DNA of 64,000 bases from Gnetum montanum. Taxonomy: Eukaryota > Streptophyta > Gnetopsida > Gnetales > Gnetaceae. Below the pieces are notes generated by a model. The model did not search any database, had not been told where the DNA came from, and worked only from the letters and a program-made list of their open reading frames with translations. The position numbers and the translations under genes were made by a program. Shown here piece by piece: positions 46,673 to 59,003 of this stretch (positions within the stretch are counted from its first letter, which is position 1; each line of letters opens with the position of its first letter). Where the stretch lies: the NCBI GenBank assembly GCA_015680685.1, contig MNCI01015933.1, positions 613,531 through 677,530 on the forward strand. Reading direction: 5' to 3'.

Positions 46673-46816
46673 TTTGGATTAAATGAAAATAATAGTGTAT
46701 TTTTTAAAATTATTATTATTATTTGAATGATTGCAACTTTAAGGTTTAATCCAACGATGTTGAATAATTTTCACTAAGTTTTAGATAGCACATGTAGCTA
46801 ACTAAAGTCCCTCCAA
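46673..46816 (-). other. Leader and ruined primer site of TE-C
   Basis: An ATT microsatellite is at 46711-46726. Next to the LTR only CCTCCAA remains, so most of the 18-base primer site is deleted. Confidence 0.6.
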
Positions 46817-47630
46817 TGATGAGCAGCAAGTATACCCTACACCCAACCATACAAATCACTAGCATTCACTCAATGATTTGGTCGAATCCCAAAGAATTTA
46901 CATTTCTAAGGACATTGGTTCTAAGAGGTGAATCTAATCATTACAATCGTTGTCTTTCCAGTTCCACTTATGAAGTACAAGGGTATGATTAAGTGTAACT
47001 GAGGCATATGAATTTTATCATTTTATCTTTTATGTTTTAAGGCACCTAAGAACAAGAATATAGCATATAAACATTTAATAAATTTAATAACTAGCTAACA
47101 CTTAACTAATCCTAACATAAGCATCAATTTCCACTTGCCCTACACATCTTGAACATGTATAGCACCATTGGGTTACCAGGCGTTAAGCGCTACCAGGATT
47201 ACCAACTATTAAGCATATGCTCAAAGTGGTTGTACCTAGGTTTCCTATTTAATTGACATTAATTAATTACCTAAGAATATTAAAGTAAATTTCATGAATA
47301 TTAAATTCTTAAGAAAAAAATTAATCTATCCCAAGTGCTACAAGGTTTTATTAGAAAAGCTTATCTTTATTGTCATCCACACTAAAGTGCTCAAGTAAAA
47401 CACTACTCAAATAAAGATTTGTACACTCTTTGACTCCTACTATGGGCACTCAAAAAAATATTATAACTCTCAAATGAAAAAAATACAAGTTCTTTAATAA
47501 AACAATGAAAATATTTCCATAAATGCAATAGATACACATACATTTATAGGGGGAGACAGGGTGCCTCATCGATGGATCATACCCTACGTTGATGGCATCC
47601 CATCAACATGGCCCAATGACTGACTCATCA
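46817..47630 (-). repeat. 5' (right) LTR of TE-C
   Basis: At 814 bp, from TGATGAG to GACTCATCA. The U3 words are CATCGATGG, ACGTTGATGG and CATCAACATGG. It matches the left LTR with moderate divergence by eye. Confidence 0.85.
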
Positions 47631-47635
47631 CTAAG

Positions 47636-49369
47636 TATTGATGTGTTCAAGTTATTGAAATCCTAAAAGCAACCTCTTTAATTGATATAAATATTATCAT
47701 CATCATAAATTAGATTAAAATCTAAGAATCAGATAATGAGGATGTTACTAATATCCTTTTCCTTACCAATTAGTGGAGGATCATCAAATAGGAAAGTCTT
47801 TCTATCATGTTAGTGGAAAGGTAGTGTACTAACATGAATTTTAAAAAGTTCCCTATAAGTTTGGGAATAGAATGTGGCATAGGCATGGATATAGGGGTTT
47901 ATGTTGGGTAAGGAATCATTCGTTGCATCTAAATTTTCATCCAACTTGTATTTACCAAAATTAAGATCAATGACTTCCACAAAGTTTACACTTTGATTTG
48001 TTGATATGACATGAGATTCATCAAGACTTGAGATGACGTGATGATGGAAAGATTATCTAGAGATTATTACAAGTTTAGATCTTTCTTTAATTAGAAGAAG
48101 GAGGTCTAAGGAATAAAATCTAAGAAATCTCCAAATTGGGCAACATAGGCACGTGATAGCAACATGCCATAAGTAGGTTTCATATCAACTACTACGATGT
48201 CTATGTGACATGATAAATTAGGATATTTCTTTAGCGAAATTTGAATATCTTTAAGTGATCCTACTACATGGTTGTTGGATCCATCAAGCTAGATAGCACT
48301 TCTTGTTTAATAAATCAATTGGGCTCCTAAAGTTTTACTTACCTAAAGAGGTATTACATTTATGGTAGCTTTTGAATCCATTAGGAAATTATGAATGTTA
48401 TTTCGTAGTATGACTAAAATGATTAGAAAATGATGTTGATCCTTCTTGACTTGGTGAAGAATGAGTAGGTAAGGATTCTAGCTCCATCTATGAAATGAAC
48501 TTGTTTTTTGTTCAAAGGAGTTTTACCTTTATTTATAGATTTGTTGATCAATCCATGTATATCTTCTTCTACGTCCTTAAATTGTAATAGTTCATACATG
48601 GATATGTTTACCTTAACCTTTTTCAAATCTTCTATAAGATCATAAGTTTTCATCTAACTCCTATTCTTAGTATGTTTTAGTTGAAATGATTATGGATTTG
48701 TAATGATGCTCAAGGTTGTGTTTGTTGTTGAGATATATTATTATGACTTCATTTGCTCTAAGGGATGTATGTGTTCCCCTTTAGGTTATTAGAGTTATTC
48801 ATGATTTCACTAATCTTCTTGAATCATGCATTTGCAAGAGTACATTCATTGATCATGACTTGCTCAAAGGATGCTGCTAATTCATTTTTAGTTTTAGTAG
48901 GGATTTCTAGAATCATTAGTTGGTCTTTTCCCTTTTGGTTATTTTGTAATTCTTGTATTTTAGCAGGGCAAGAATTCTCAAAATATTATCTAGTATTATG
49001 TAACCTATAATATGTGCTAAGAGTTACTTCTCCTAGGTTTTCATTTTCCTTATTATGTTGATTTCTAATTTTAATATTATTGCATTTTAGTTCAATCACT
49101 TCATTAGAAAGCTTTTGTAGGATGGTCAAGACTTGGCTCATTGGATGTTGACTCTCAACTTTAGGTAAGTTAAAGATTTAAGTTGTTTCAAGGTTAGGAA
49201 TGGAAGGTATGGAGGGTGGATTGATAATAGATTAGATTAAGGCCTTTAATTAATCATTGTTTAGGCCAAGGTTTTGAGAAAATAAAGAATAAGAAGTATT
49301 TGAACTTTGAATATTTGGTAGAGAGTTGAGGATTGAAGGATTATTTTGAAAAGGATTTGGGACTATTGG
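47636..49369 (-). pseudogene. Protease and upstream polyprotein of element W
   Basis: 48653-48423 reads MKTYDLIEDLKKVKVNISMY and ELLQFKDVEEDIHGLINKSI, the conserved stretch that precedes protease in this lineage. Then at about 48395-48140 the protease reads NFLMDSKATINVIPL and LKKYPNLSCHIDIVVVDMKP: D-S-G is D-S-K. 48660-49360 is the Asn/Gln-rich end of gag, poorly kept. It continues the piece ending at 34552. Confidence 0.7.
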
Positions 49370-50212
49370 TGATAAGCAACAAGTATACCCTATGCCCAAC
49401 CATACGAATCACTAGCATTGACTCAATGATTTAGTTGAATTCTATAAACTTTAGTTTTCTAAGTACACCAGTTTCTAGGAGGTGAATCTAACTATTGCAA
49501 TCATTGTCTTCTCAGTTCCACTTGTGATGTGCAAGTGTATGGTTTAGTATAATTGAGGTATCTATTTTTTATCATTTTGTCTTTTAGGGTTTAATTGTCT
49601 AACGACTAGAAACAAAGTAAATTTACTATGTAATTAATCTAATTATTCTAGTAACTACTTACACTTAACTAATCCTAACATAGGCATCTGTTTCCACTTT
49701 CCATACACATCCTAAACATGTTATAGCACCACTAGGTTACCAAGCGTTAAGTGCTACTAGGGTTATTAATTGTTAAATGTATGCTCAAAGTTTTTGTGCT
49801 TATGTTTGCTATTTAGTTGATATTAATTACATAGTTAAAATTCATTAAAGTATATTATATGAATAGTAAATGCATAAAGAAAGCATTAATCTATTTCAAG
49901 TGTTGCAAGGTTTGATTAGAAAAGCTCATCTTTATTGTTGTTAATATTGTCTTACTCAAGTACATCAATGCTTGAATAAAGATCCATACACTCTTTTTAC
50001 TCCTATTGTGGGCACTCAGAAAATATTCTAACTCTAGGAAAAACAAACTATAAGAGCTTCACTAACAATTAATGGAAAGATGGATGAATCATGTGCCCAA
50101 GTGTTGAATTTATAGGCCAACAAGCATCCTATGATATCAGATAATTGATAATGCATCATGGGCTTTGATATCGGGGATCTAATATCAAGGCTCAACAAAA
50201 AATGATTCATCA
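49370..50212 (-). repeat. 3' (left) LTR of TE-D
   Basis: It is 843 bp, edges TGATAAG and GATTCATCA. The U3 words are TTTGATATCGGGG and CTAATATCAAGG, the same subfamily as TE-B. The polypurine tract TACCCCCATAATTG follows. Confidence 0.85.
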
Positions 50213-52270
50213 TACCCCCATAATTGAATGAAAACTCATCCTTAAGTGAACAAAGGAGGAATAAGTTCTTTACAAAATATTAGGAATGTAGGGGATTATT
50301 GACCAACTAAATGACACACAAATTAACTCAGACCAAACAAATAGATGCTAAGTACCCAAGTGTATAGATTTGTAATCTCTTACAAAATTTGATGTTCATG
50401 ACAACAAAATTCAACACCTTGACAAAAATTGAAATTCAAACCCCTTTAGCAACTTGAAAATGAGGTAATAGATCAAACAGTCCCAAAGAGGTTCCATTAC
50501 ATGGCTTCTGCTACCTACTCTTGGGGATGTTTAGGCTATTAGCTCCTTACCACTCTAGTATGCTTAACCATTGGTTGGGAAAATTCCACTTCCAGTTCAT
50601 GTTTCCCTTTTGATGCCATCTATGACCACAACAAAATAAATGGTTAATGTGTGATGTGTAACTTATAACATATAGGTACCTTATCGTTCTTGGGTAGTTA
50701 CACTTGGCTAAGTTGTGATTATAACAAATTGATTATTTTAATATTATTTGATTTTTGTGGCTACTAGAGTTTTTTTGGAATGGTTTAACCTCATAAATTG
50801 ATGATTTTAATATTATTTCATTAGTTAAACCTTTGTGTAACTTAGAAAAATTTTGAAAATTTTTTTGTCAAAAACTTGTATGACCCCTATGATGTAGAGC
50901 TTACCTCTGGTAGTATTAGGACTGAAAAATATGGTAAATTAAAAAAGTGGTTGGAAAGTTATGGCTCTAAAAGATTTCGCACTCTCAAAATTATCAACAT
51001 TAATGGTAAGGAGAAAAAAGGGAGTTTTATCACAACTTGAAGTTTTTGGAGAGCCAGAAAAGCCGTGAACATGATGAAATGCTTAAAGAGGATTAAATAA
51101 TTCACAATAAAAAGAAGCTTTCATTAGAGAACATTGTGAAGGATGACATAATTAGATGTCTCTGATGGAGTACACAAAGGATTTGATCATGAAAATGCCT
51201 AAGGATAAACAACTTAACTAGCCCAACCAAGATTTATGCAAGTTGGTCCTCCGCCCCCCGCCCCCCTCCCCCCAAAGTAGGCTCATGTCCCAAATGCCCT
51301 TGCATGCATTTAAACCAAGGAGTTCATGGGCCCCATGGTGTGGAAAGTTAAGGACTAAATCCAGTAAGAACCTACCTAGGAATTTTGACACATTAAAGTA
51401 AAATATTGAATGAACCCATGAAAAATCCATAGTAGCATGAGTTATCAGAAGTAGTAGCAAATGAAAGAGAAGGTGTAATGGAGTCTTGAATCATGGTCAC
51501 ATGAAGTTCCTTATGGATCTTATGGTTAAGATAACCTGATAAAGTCCATCATTATTCTAGATCAAAGCCAACCACTTTCAGTGACTTCATATTGATACTC
51601 TCAGACCAGTCAATCCCCTCAAGACATAAGAATGATCTCATTAATCAATCACCATTCCTTAAAGAGAAGAAAAGAGAACCAGGAAGTGAGAAATGGCCTT
51701 AGTTAGAGAGGACCTTCAGGCATGGGTAACATATCTTTCTAGTCTCATAACCAGTGCTTGTAGTCCATTATTGAGTCTAATGGGTGTGCTTTGAATTTCC
51801 ATATTTTTTTGGATTTTATGTTTTTATGATTTTTGGATGGGAACTACAACATGTAAAGACTTCTAACTTCTTATTATTAGTCAATAGTGAAATGGTGAGA
51901 AAACCATGAAAACACTTAGGCACTCAAGAGGGTAGGAAAGTATACAAAATATTGAATCCACTTGAAGTCATACCCTTATCAATCCAAACATTAGTAATCA
52001 AACAACATTATTATACAAACCACAATTAATAGTAACCTCAACTGCACTATGTCCTATTAGCAAGAAAGAAAAACCAAGACAAAATAAACACAAGAAAAAC
52101 ATAAGAGAAATTCAAACCAGATAATGTAAAATATAGAAAGAATATAAAAATATGTAAGAAAGAGAAAAATGTACTAACAATTTTGTAAAAAAAAGATGTA
52201 AAAACAAAAAAGTGTAAAAACTAAGGAGTCACTTTGTATGATCAGAATGGATGACTATCTCCCCCATGAT
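50213..52270 (-). other. 3' region of TE-D, no gene
   Basis: A remnant accessory start is at 50619-50617 (MASKGKHELEVE), preceded by ATAG and a TTAAC branch-like word. No U3-like array lies upstream. A G-rich tract is at 51251-51273. TGTAAAAA-type tandem units are at 52180-52222. Confidence 0.6.
51251..51273 (-). other. G-quadruplex-like G tract
   Basis: On the minus strand three runs of six G are separated by single bases (A, C), followed by C and GG. Homologous positions in X and TE-C read only TCCTCCCCA, so this is an expansion in TE-D. Confidence 0.75.
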
Positions 52271-53084
52271 TGAGTTGGAAGAAGAAGATCTAAAATACTA
52301 AGCATGCTTGTCTGTTTGAGGAGGTGTTGTGGTTACTAGCTCTCTTAGGGTCATGGAAAGATTTGATTTGTTGTACATTGACCAACAATATCTTATTTGG
52401 GCTTTTAGGTTTGTATATCAACATGGCCTCAAAAGGAAAAGTTTCATAGATGATGTAAGGCCCTTTTCGTGTAGTTTGAAACTTACTTCTTTGTGGTACA
52501 TGTGTAGGATTCCAATAAAGGGCCTTATCTTCTAGTTAAAATTTTACTTTCCTTATTTTGAGGTCATGGCATTGCTTGTTGAATGCCTTGTGTAATTTGT
52601 TAGATGATAAGGCCACCAATCAATTCTCATCTAGCAACTTGAGGTTCATTAATCTTTCTTTTTGAGCTAGACTTTGGTCAAGGTCAAGCTCACAAGTTGT
52701 TGATAGTGTATAGAGCTCAGATTGAATAGGAAGAGTTGGTAGTTTTTCATAGACCAATTCATAGGGAGAATAGCCTATAGGTAGTTTTCATATGGAGTGG
52801 TAGGCCCAAAGGGCATTGTTGAGTTTTGTGCTCTAGTCTCTCCTATACTTGCTAACTGCTCTTGTTAAGATCTTAGTAATTTTCCTATTTTTTACCTCCA
52901 CTTTACCATTGGCTTGGGGGTGGCAAGGTGTTGTTAATTTATTTCCTACCCCTAAGCATTGCATGAGCTTTTGAAAGGTAGTACTTGTAATGTGAATACC
53001 ATTGTCAAAAATAAGTGCACATGGCACATCAAACCTATTTACAACATATTGTTATACAAACCAAATAGCTATAGAAGATGTACA
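52271..53084 (-). pseudogene. Integrase of TE-D, C-terminal and central part
   Basis: 53027-52833 reads MPCALIFDNGIHITSTTFQK and PQANGKVEVKNRKITKILTR: both the second Asp (FDNG) and the Glu (KVEVKN) are kept, unlike X and TE-C. The gene is cut at 53084 by E; GTACA (53080-53084) is the left target duplication. Confidence 0.85.
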
Positions 53085-54247
53085 TGTTGTCCTTTTAGTA
53101 TGTCAAAATGTTAAGGAAAATGGAGTACAAGGATTTTTGTATGGTTGTTGTGTTTACAAGAGAGAGAGTGAAGGACTCAATGACTTACAAGAAAAGTTAG
53201 GATTGCAAGGACTCAAGGGAGCATGGATGAATATGAAGATTTCAAGCTAAATGTGTCTATTTGTGTTGATTTTTTTTAGGAAGATTCTTTGCTATTTTGA
53301 CATGTTTCGGAGTGTTTCTAGCTCATTTTGATGAGTCTAGGAGGTTATAAGATCTAAGGGGACTTGTTTGGAGGCATCCAAAGGATCCCAACATCAAAAT
53401 GAGTAGTTTCATATTTGGCCCCTACAAAAGAGACATCTTGCTAGAATTGAAGAAGACCCAGAAAGATGTCTCTCAGAAATAGTAGACATCTCCCCTATTC
53501 AAAAGACATCTTTCCCAAATAAATACATCTTTCAAGAATAAAAGGAAAAAATAGAAAGACATCTTAGACACAAAGAAGATGTCTTCCATTATTGTTGACT
53601 AGTTGTTGCACAAGTTTTAAGATGGATTTAGAAACATGGAAGCTATAAGAAGACATCATATGCATTGGAAAATATGCAAGCATATGTACAGTCATTATCA
53701 AATCATTTTTTTATCAATGTAATCTCTATTTCTCTTCATTGTATCATCATTTATTCATTGTAAAGTGTGTTGTACCTCAAAGTACAAGGATCAGCAAACT
53801 AAGTTACATTCATCCCTTGTAATTGTTGTTCTCTTGTTGCCTTGTAGGGTTGATGCATTTCTTGTGGGGAGACATCTTGCTTGAGCTTATCAAGATCCTA
53901 TAGGATTGAGTTGTTGGTGCTGCAGTACAACACTCCAGAGTAGAGCTCAAGGCTGTAAAGGTTGTGGAAGCCTGGAAACCACATTCTAGCCTAACGGGAC
54001 CTTGTGAGATTCAGTGGCTAGTGTTGTGACACAACACTCTAGAGTAGGGCTTGAAGATTGTATAGGGTGTGGATCCTTCAACCACATTTTGGAAGGAACA
54101 AAGTCCAGAGGTGTACTTGTGAAGTACCCTTTAAATGTGGACTATGCAAGTTGGGAAACCATGTTAAAATTGGTGTATGCTTTATGTTAAAGAATTTTTA
54201 TTTGGGGAACTTATTCATCCTCGCTTTTCTAATTTCAGTGATCCTCA
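53085..54247 (+). repeat. 5' LTR of E
   Basis: At 1163 bp it matches 57710-58998. The stretch 53430-53600 carries alternating words AGACATCT and AGATGTCT, an inverted-word array. Poly(A)-related and transcription sites were not assigned. Confidence 0.85.
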
Positions 54248-54249
54248 AG

Positions 54250-54262
54250 TGGTATTGAAGCC
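54250..54262 (+). other. Primer binding site of E (tRNA-Met type)
   Basis: TGGTATTGAAGCC starts two bases after the LTR end, a close relative of the usual TGGTATCAGAGC. Confidence 0.7.
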
Positions 54263-54301
54263 TAGTACTATTGCACTCTACATCAATCTTCAAGAGTAAA
54301 C

Positions 54302-55808
54302 ATGGAAGGGGCTATCAACATCGGACACATCTAGACAAAGAGACTAATATGCTTCATTAATTAGTGTGCTTAATTCATATATCAATTCTGCTATAAAGAT
54401 AAGTCTCTCATTACCTTCTTTACATTTAGAAATAAAGAAGACTATGCTTGTAAAGTTGACAAAACTTGTGATTATGTGAATGATGTTTCCTTTGAAGAAA
54501 GGTATGGGGTTTTTTGCCATGAAGTTATTTCTTTCCAAAATTTTTGCATTAAGATAAAAGACACTTTACATGCCAAGGAAATAAAAATTAAAGTTTTTAA
54601 TGATGAATTTTTTATCTCAAGAAAGAGAACTCAAACGTTAAGGCTGAGTTTCAAAAACTAACCAATGTGATTGAGCAGATGAGTAAGAGATTTAATTAAC
54701 AAAAATCAAATCAATTTAGAGGTAAAACTTTTTCTTCAACTTCTAATTTTGATTTATCATCAATAAAATGTTTGGGATGTGTTGGAAGAGACCATGTGGT
54801 CTTCAAATGTTCTAGTAGTGGAAAGTTACAACAAAAGGTTAGAAATGATGAATAAATAAGAAAGACCAACTTTTACTCAAGTTGGAATGATGGAGAGCAA
54901 AGCGAAAAAGAGGTGGAGGACAATGCAAAGGATTTACACCTCATCTACATGGCTCTCACTAATGATGATGCTAATACCTCAGATGATGGACTTAATGAGG
55001 ATGAGAGGTTTGATTTATTGTGTAATGAACTTTTAAATTTTCAAAACCTTTGCACAAAGTTGAATAAGAAGGTAAAAACAAAGGCTCAAGAAATTTCCTT
55101 ATTAAATACAACAATTTCTGATCTTACAAAAGAAATCTTAGACCTAAGAGCTGAGAATGAAAAGCTAACCTTGTCTTATGAGAAACTAAGGAAGAAATTG
55201 TAGATGTAAAGCTTGTGAATGAGAGGCTAGTGAAAAGGAAAGAGTCCCTTTGAATGATTCTTGGACAAGAAAAAGGTCCACAAGATAAAAGTGGACTTGG
55301 ATGTTGTTCCCAAGAAGAAGAGCTTGCATAACCTTCATCCCATCTAAAGGAATCTTTAAGGAGTAATTGTACTACATCAAAAGAAGCTCCTATCCATCAA
55401 AAGACTCCTCAAAGGTTTGATCATTCTAATAACTTTTTCTAAAATAGGAGGGTTAGATGTTATTATTGTAATAATTTTGGGCATAAGCAATGGGAGTGCA
55501 ATTTAAAATATTATCACATGAGCACTTGGTCATATCATAGGACTCCTTGGTCTTATTTGAATGTGACTAGAAAGGAGTTTTTGCAAGGTAAAATGGATAG
55601 GAAAAAAATCAAAGAGAAGTCAAGAAAGATTGGACAACTCAAAAGAATGAGGGAGTTCAAAAAGTTTGGAGGATCAATAGGAAGAAACCTAAGAATGAGA
55701 AGATACAATCTAGAAAATTTTGAAAAAGGGAGCCAAGCCTTAAAAATTGGAGGAGTCTATGCAAAAAGAGAAACCTCAAAAGAGGCATCTCATTCTCTAG
55801 CACTCTAG
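54302..55808 (+). pseudogene. gag of E with two CCHC zinc knuckles
   Basis: The ATG at 54302 (MEGAINIGHI) is the likely start. A TAG follows at codon 11 and the N-terminal capsid part appears shortened. Knuckle 1, CLGCVGRDHVVFKC (about 54769-54810), fits C-X2-C-X4-H-X4-C. A coiled-coil stretch (54913-55203) follows with EISLLNTTISDLTKEIL and AENEKLTLSYEKLRKK. Knuckle 2, CYYCNNFGHKQWEC (about 55458-55499), fits the same spacing. 55518-55808 is Lys/Arg-rich. This layout is common in plant copia gag proteins. Frame changes and stops separate the blocks. Confidence 0.75.
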
Positions 55809-57709
55809 GCACCTTAATTCTCCATTAGCAAGCAAGGTAATGGTAAGTATAGTTATAATCATTATACCTTGACTTGATTGGAATAAATTAGCTTATGATT
55901 GAAAGGAAGCTATTGGAAATCATTAGAAATCCAAAAGTAATTTCCACTTAATCTTGTAATATTGTTGAACTAAAATATGCTAATTGTTTCTATTATTATC
56001 AAAGTTTTTATTGGTAAATCATGTTTTGGAATCTCAACTAGAATGTATTGATTTTAAGTTGATTAAAGCCTATGACTAAAATTCATGGACAAAAATGTTT
56101 TTCTTGAACATTTGTTGTGTTTCATATGATTTGGCATTATTTCTTCCCTTTGAAATTTTAAAATTCAATTTCTTTTAGAAGATTTTTGATGTACGATAAT
56201 TAAAGCAATTGATGTAATTTTCAAAAAGAGTTTCCTTAGCATATGAATTATTTGCTATCTTTATCATTAGGTTCTACTAATGGAAGGCCTTTCTTTCAGA
56301 AGTCTCTAAACTTGATCTTGATATGGCATTCCAGAGTTATGGAAACATCTTCTAGATCTTGTGTATTTTTTAATTTTTTCTTCTATTTATTTTAAATAAT
56401 TATTTCAAGGTGTTTTGTGGTGTTTTAGACCTTTTTTTATAAGTCAAGAAGTGTTCAAAGGCTATGGTGACTTGTTTAAAGGTGTCAAGAGGTTCCTAAC
56501 CTCAAAACAAGCATATTTATTTTTGGCCCTAGCAAAATAAACATCTACTCTAATAGAAAGACATCTATTATTTCTTCTAAGTTGTCTCTTATGGATTTTA
56601 ATGGACCTTTTAGCAAATAGATGCATTATGAAAGTTGAATACTATAGTGGCTTCCCATAAAAAAGGGGATTTCTTGTTAGTTATCTAGGAGAAAATTTCA
56701 TGTAATAAACATTAAAAATATTTTCATCCTCTTTTTTGAAAGGATTCATTAATGGGAGACCTTAGTTTTCATACTTGATCTTAGAATTTCAGTGCAGCAT
56801 GAATATCCTAAAAGGCACAAGAGAGAATACAAATCACTCTACAATAGATGCATTATGACCAAAGAGACTTAAAAGAAAGACATGTAGGTATGACCAAAGA
56901 GAGGAGCATGTACCTCATCAAACATTATCATCCATAGGCCACCAATGTAGGGGGAATTTATTAAGACTTTGACCAAAAGACATTCAAATAGCAATATGAG
57001 CAAGAAAATGATTATTCTTGCTTTTTGTTAAAGTATCCAAGGTAAAAGTATGCTTTAATTAAAATATCCTTTGAACATTTTTCCTTTAGATATACTTCAT
57101 GGTTTAGGTATTTAAATTAGCATGGTTGGTTACAAATCGCATGATACAAAGATGTCTATAAAGTTTTATTACTCTATTCTTTCTTATGCATATACTCTCC
57201 TTATCATAAAAATTTATATGTCTTATTATTTTGCTGATGTTTTAAAAAGGAGAATATTGAAAAATTAAAGAATCATGCAATATTTACTACTAATGGCTTC
57301 CTGGTTTAGAGGCAGATTAGTTGATCTTAAAGGATTATACTTTACTTCAAGCTTTAAATTTTTAAATATTCTTGAATATCAATTGAAATGCTTGGATTAG
57401 TTAATTTTTAACTTTCTAAATAGATAAGTAGAAACTCTTCATGGAAATTAGTGCTAAGAGATGTGTACTCTTTCACCAATATTCTTTCTTAGCTTAATGG
57501 TTTTTATCTCTATGGGATTGTGATATGATGCTAGTTATGCATATTATACGATGTTGCTCTTTTATGATATATCTTTAAGAGATAGGTTCACATGCATCAT
57601 CCTTTTTGGTCATGTCCAAAAAGGGGAAGAAATAGCTTATGTATTATGATATTGTGATAAAGACTAACCCATTTCCTTAAGCTTTGGACATTACCAAAAA
57701 GGGGAAGAT
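55809..57709 (+). other. Non-coding interior of E with an LTR-like remnant
   Basis: No pol domain is seen. 56400-56950 repeats the central LTR text (GGTGTTTTGTGGTGTTTTAG, then AGACATCTATT-type words). It may be an older related LTR or a duplicated piece. Confidence 0.5.
57695..57709 (+). other. Polypurine tract of E
   Basis: AAAAAGGGGAAGAT immediately precedes the 3' LTR start TGTTGACC, the usual copia arrangement. Confidence 0.8.
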
Positions 57710-58998
57710 TGTTGACCTTATGGTATGTCAAAGCATTAAGGAAAATGGAATACAAGGATGTTTGTGGTTTTTGTGTTTACTGGAGCAAGATCAAAAGACT
57801 CAAGGACTCACAAGCAAAGTTAGAATCACAAGGACTCGAGAGCATGGATGAATATGAAGATTTCAAGCTAAATGTGTCTATTTGTGTTGATTTTTATTGA
57901 GGAAGATTCTTGGCTGTTTTGGCCTATTTTAGAGTGTTTCTAGCTCATTTTGATGTATCTAGGAGGTTATAAGATCTATGGGGACTTATTTAGAGGCATC
58001 CAAAAGCTCCCAACATCAAAACGAGCAGTTTCATTTTTGGCCCATACAAAGGATATGTCTTTCCAAAGATAGTAGACATCTTGCCTAAATTGAAGAAGAC
58101 CCAAAAACACATCTCTCAAAAATAGTAGATGTCTCCCCTATTCAGAAAGACATCTTTCCCAAATAAAGATGTCTTCTCAGAATAGAAGGCAAAAACATAA
58201 AGATGTCTCAAGCATGAAGAATACATCTCTCATGACTGTTAGTGACTGTTGGCTAGCCATTTCACGAGTTTCAAGATGGGTTTAGAAACATGGAAACTAT
58301 AAGAAGACATCATATGAATTGAAAAATGTGCAAGATTGTGTACAATCATTGTCAGATAATTTGTTTATCATTATAATCTCTATTGCTCTTCATTGTTGTT
58401 GGCACATTTGGCCACTTCATGGAACAGTTGAAATATTTTAATGGAAAAAGTATCTATGGTTGTGAAGGCACATGAGCATTTCAGCTTTAATGTTGAANTC
58501 ATCATATGTTCATTATAATGTGTGTTGTACCTCAAAGTACAAGGATCAACAAACTAAGTTGCATTCATCCCTTGTAATTGTTGTTGTCTTGTTGCCCTAT
58601 GAGGTTGATGCGATTCTTGTGGGAAGGTGTCTTGCTTGAGTGTGTTGGCATCCTATAGGATTGAGTTTTTGGTGCCATAGTATAACACTTTGGAGTGGAG
58701 CTCAAGGTTGTGGAAGCCTAGAAATCACATTCCAAGCCTAACGGGACCTTGCAGGGTTTGAGTGGCTAGTCTTGTGGCACAACACTCCGAAGCGAGGCTT
58801 GAAGATTGTAGAGGATTTGGATCCTTCAAATCACATTTTGGAAGGAACAAAGTTTAGAGGTGTGCTTGCAAACTACCCTTCAAGTGTTGACTACCCAAGT
58901 TGGGAAACCACTTTAAAATTGGTGTATGCTTTGTGTTAAAGAATTTTTATTTGGAAAACTTATTCATTTCCTCCCCCTTCTAAGTTTAGCGATCCTCA
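57710..58998 (+). repeat. 3' LTR of E, with a 100-bp extra segment
   Basis: At 1289 bp it is longer than the 5' LTR, largely because of an extra segment at about 58399-58498 that ends at an N. The AGACATCT/AGATGTCT word array is at 58050-58235. It ends CGATCCTCA; GTATA follows. Confidence 0.85.
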
Positions 58999-59003
58999 GT
59001 ATA

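Larger units (their letters stand above)
34553..47630 (-). mobile_element. TE-C: near-complete Athila-like element with accessory ORF
   Basis: TE-C has two LTRs, polypurine tract, accessory ORF with its own promoter, 3' region, integrase, RNase H, RT, protease, gag and leader, about 13.1 kb. The flanks are CCGAG (34548-34552) and CTAAG (47631-47635), which agree if the CG decayed to TA. It is the reference copy for the layout of the family. Confidence 0.85.
5851..49369 (-). mobile_element. Element W: oldest Ty3/gypsy element, cut into three parts
   Basis: W is the host of TE-B, TE-C and TE-D. Its parts are 5851-8284 (3' region and integrase), 32468-34552 (RNase H, RT and an extra RNase H) and 47636-49369 (protease and upstream polyprotein). 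They rejoin in the right order when the insertions flanked by ACTAG and CCGAG/CTAAG are removed. Its proteins differ clearly from the Athila-like copies: the RT box is YLDD, and an RNase H of RVT_3 type lies before RT. Its gag and 5' LTR are not in view. Confidence 0.7.
53085..58998 (+). mobile_element. Element E: gag-only Ty1/copia-type LTR element
   Basis: E has two LTRs (TGTTG...CTCA), a tRNA-Met-like primer site, gag with two CCHC knuckles and a copia-type polypurine tract. No integrase or RT lies in the 3.46-kb interior. The flanks are GTACA/GTATA. The LTR start, tract and gag type recall the SIRE/Maximus group; that assignment is from memory. It is non-autonomous. Confidence 0.8.

Noticed and set aside
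57181-57709. Search for copia RT or integrase in the interior of E
   Set aside because: No YVDD box, GKGY-type or integrase motif could be read in any frame; E appears to lack pol.
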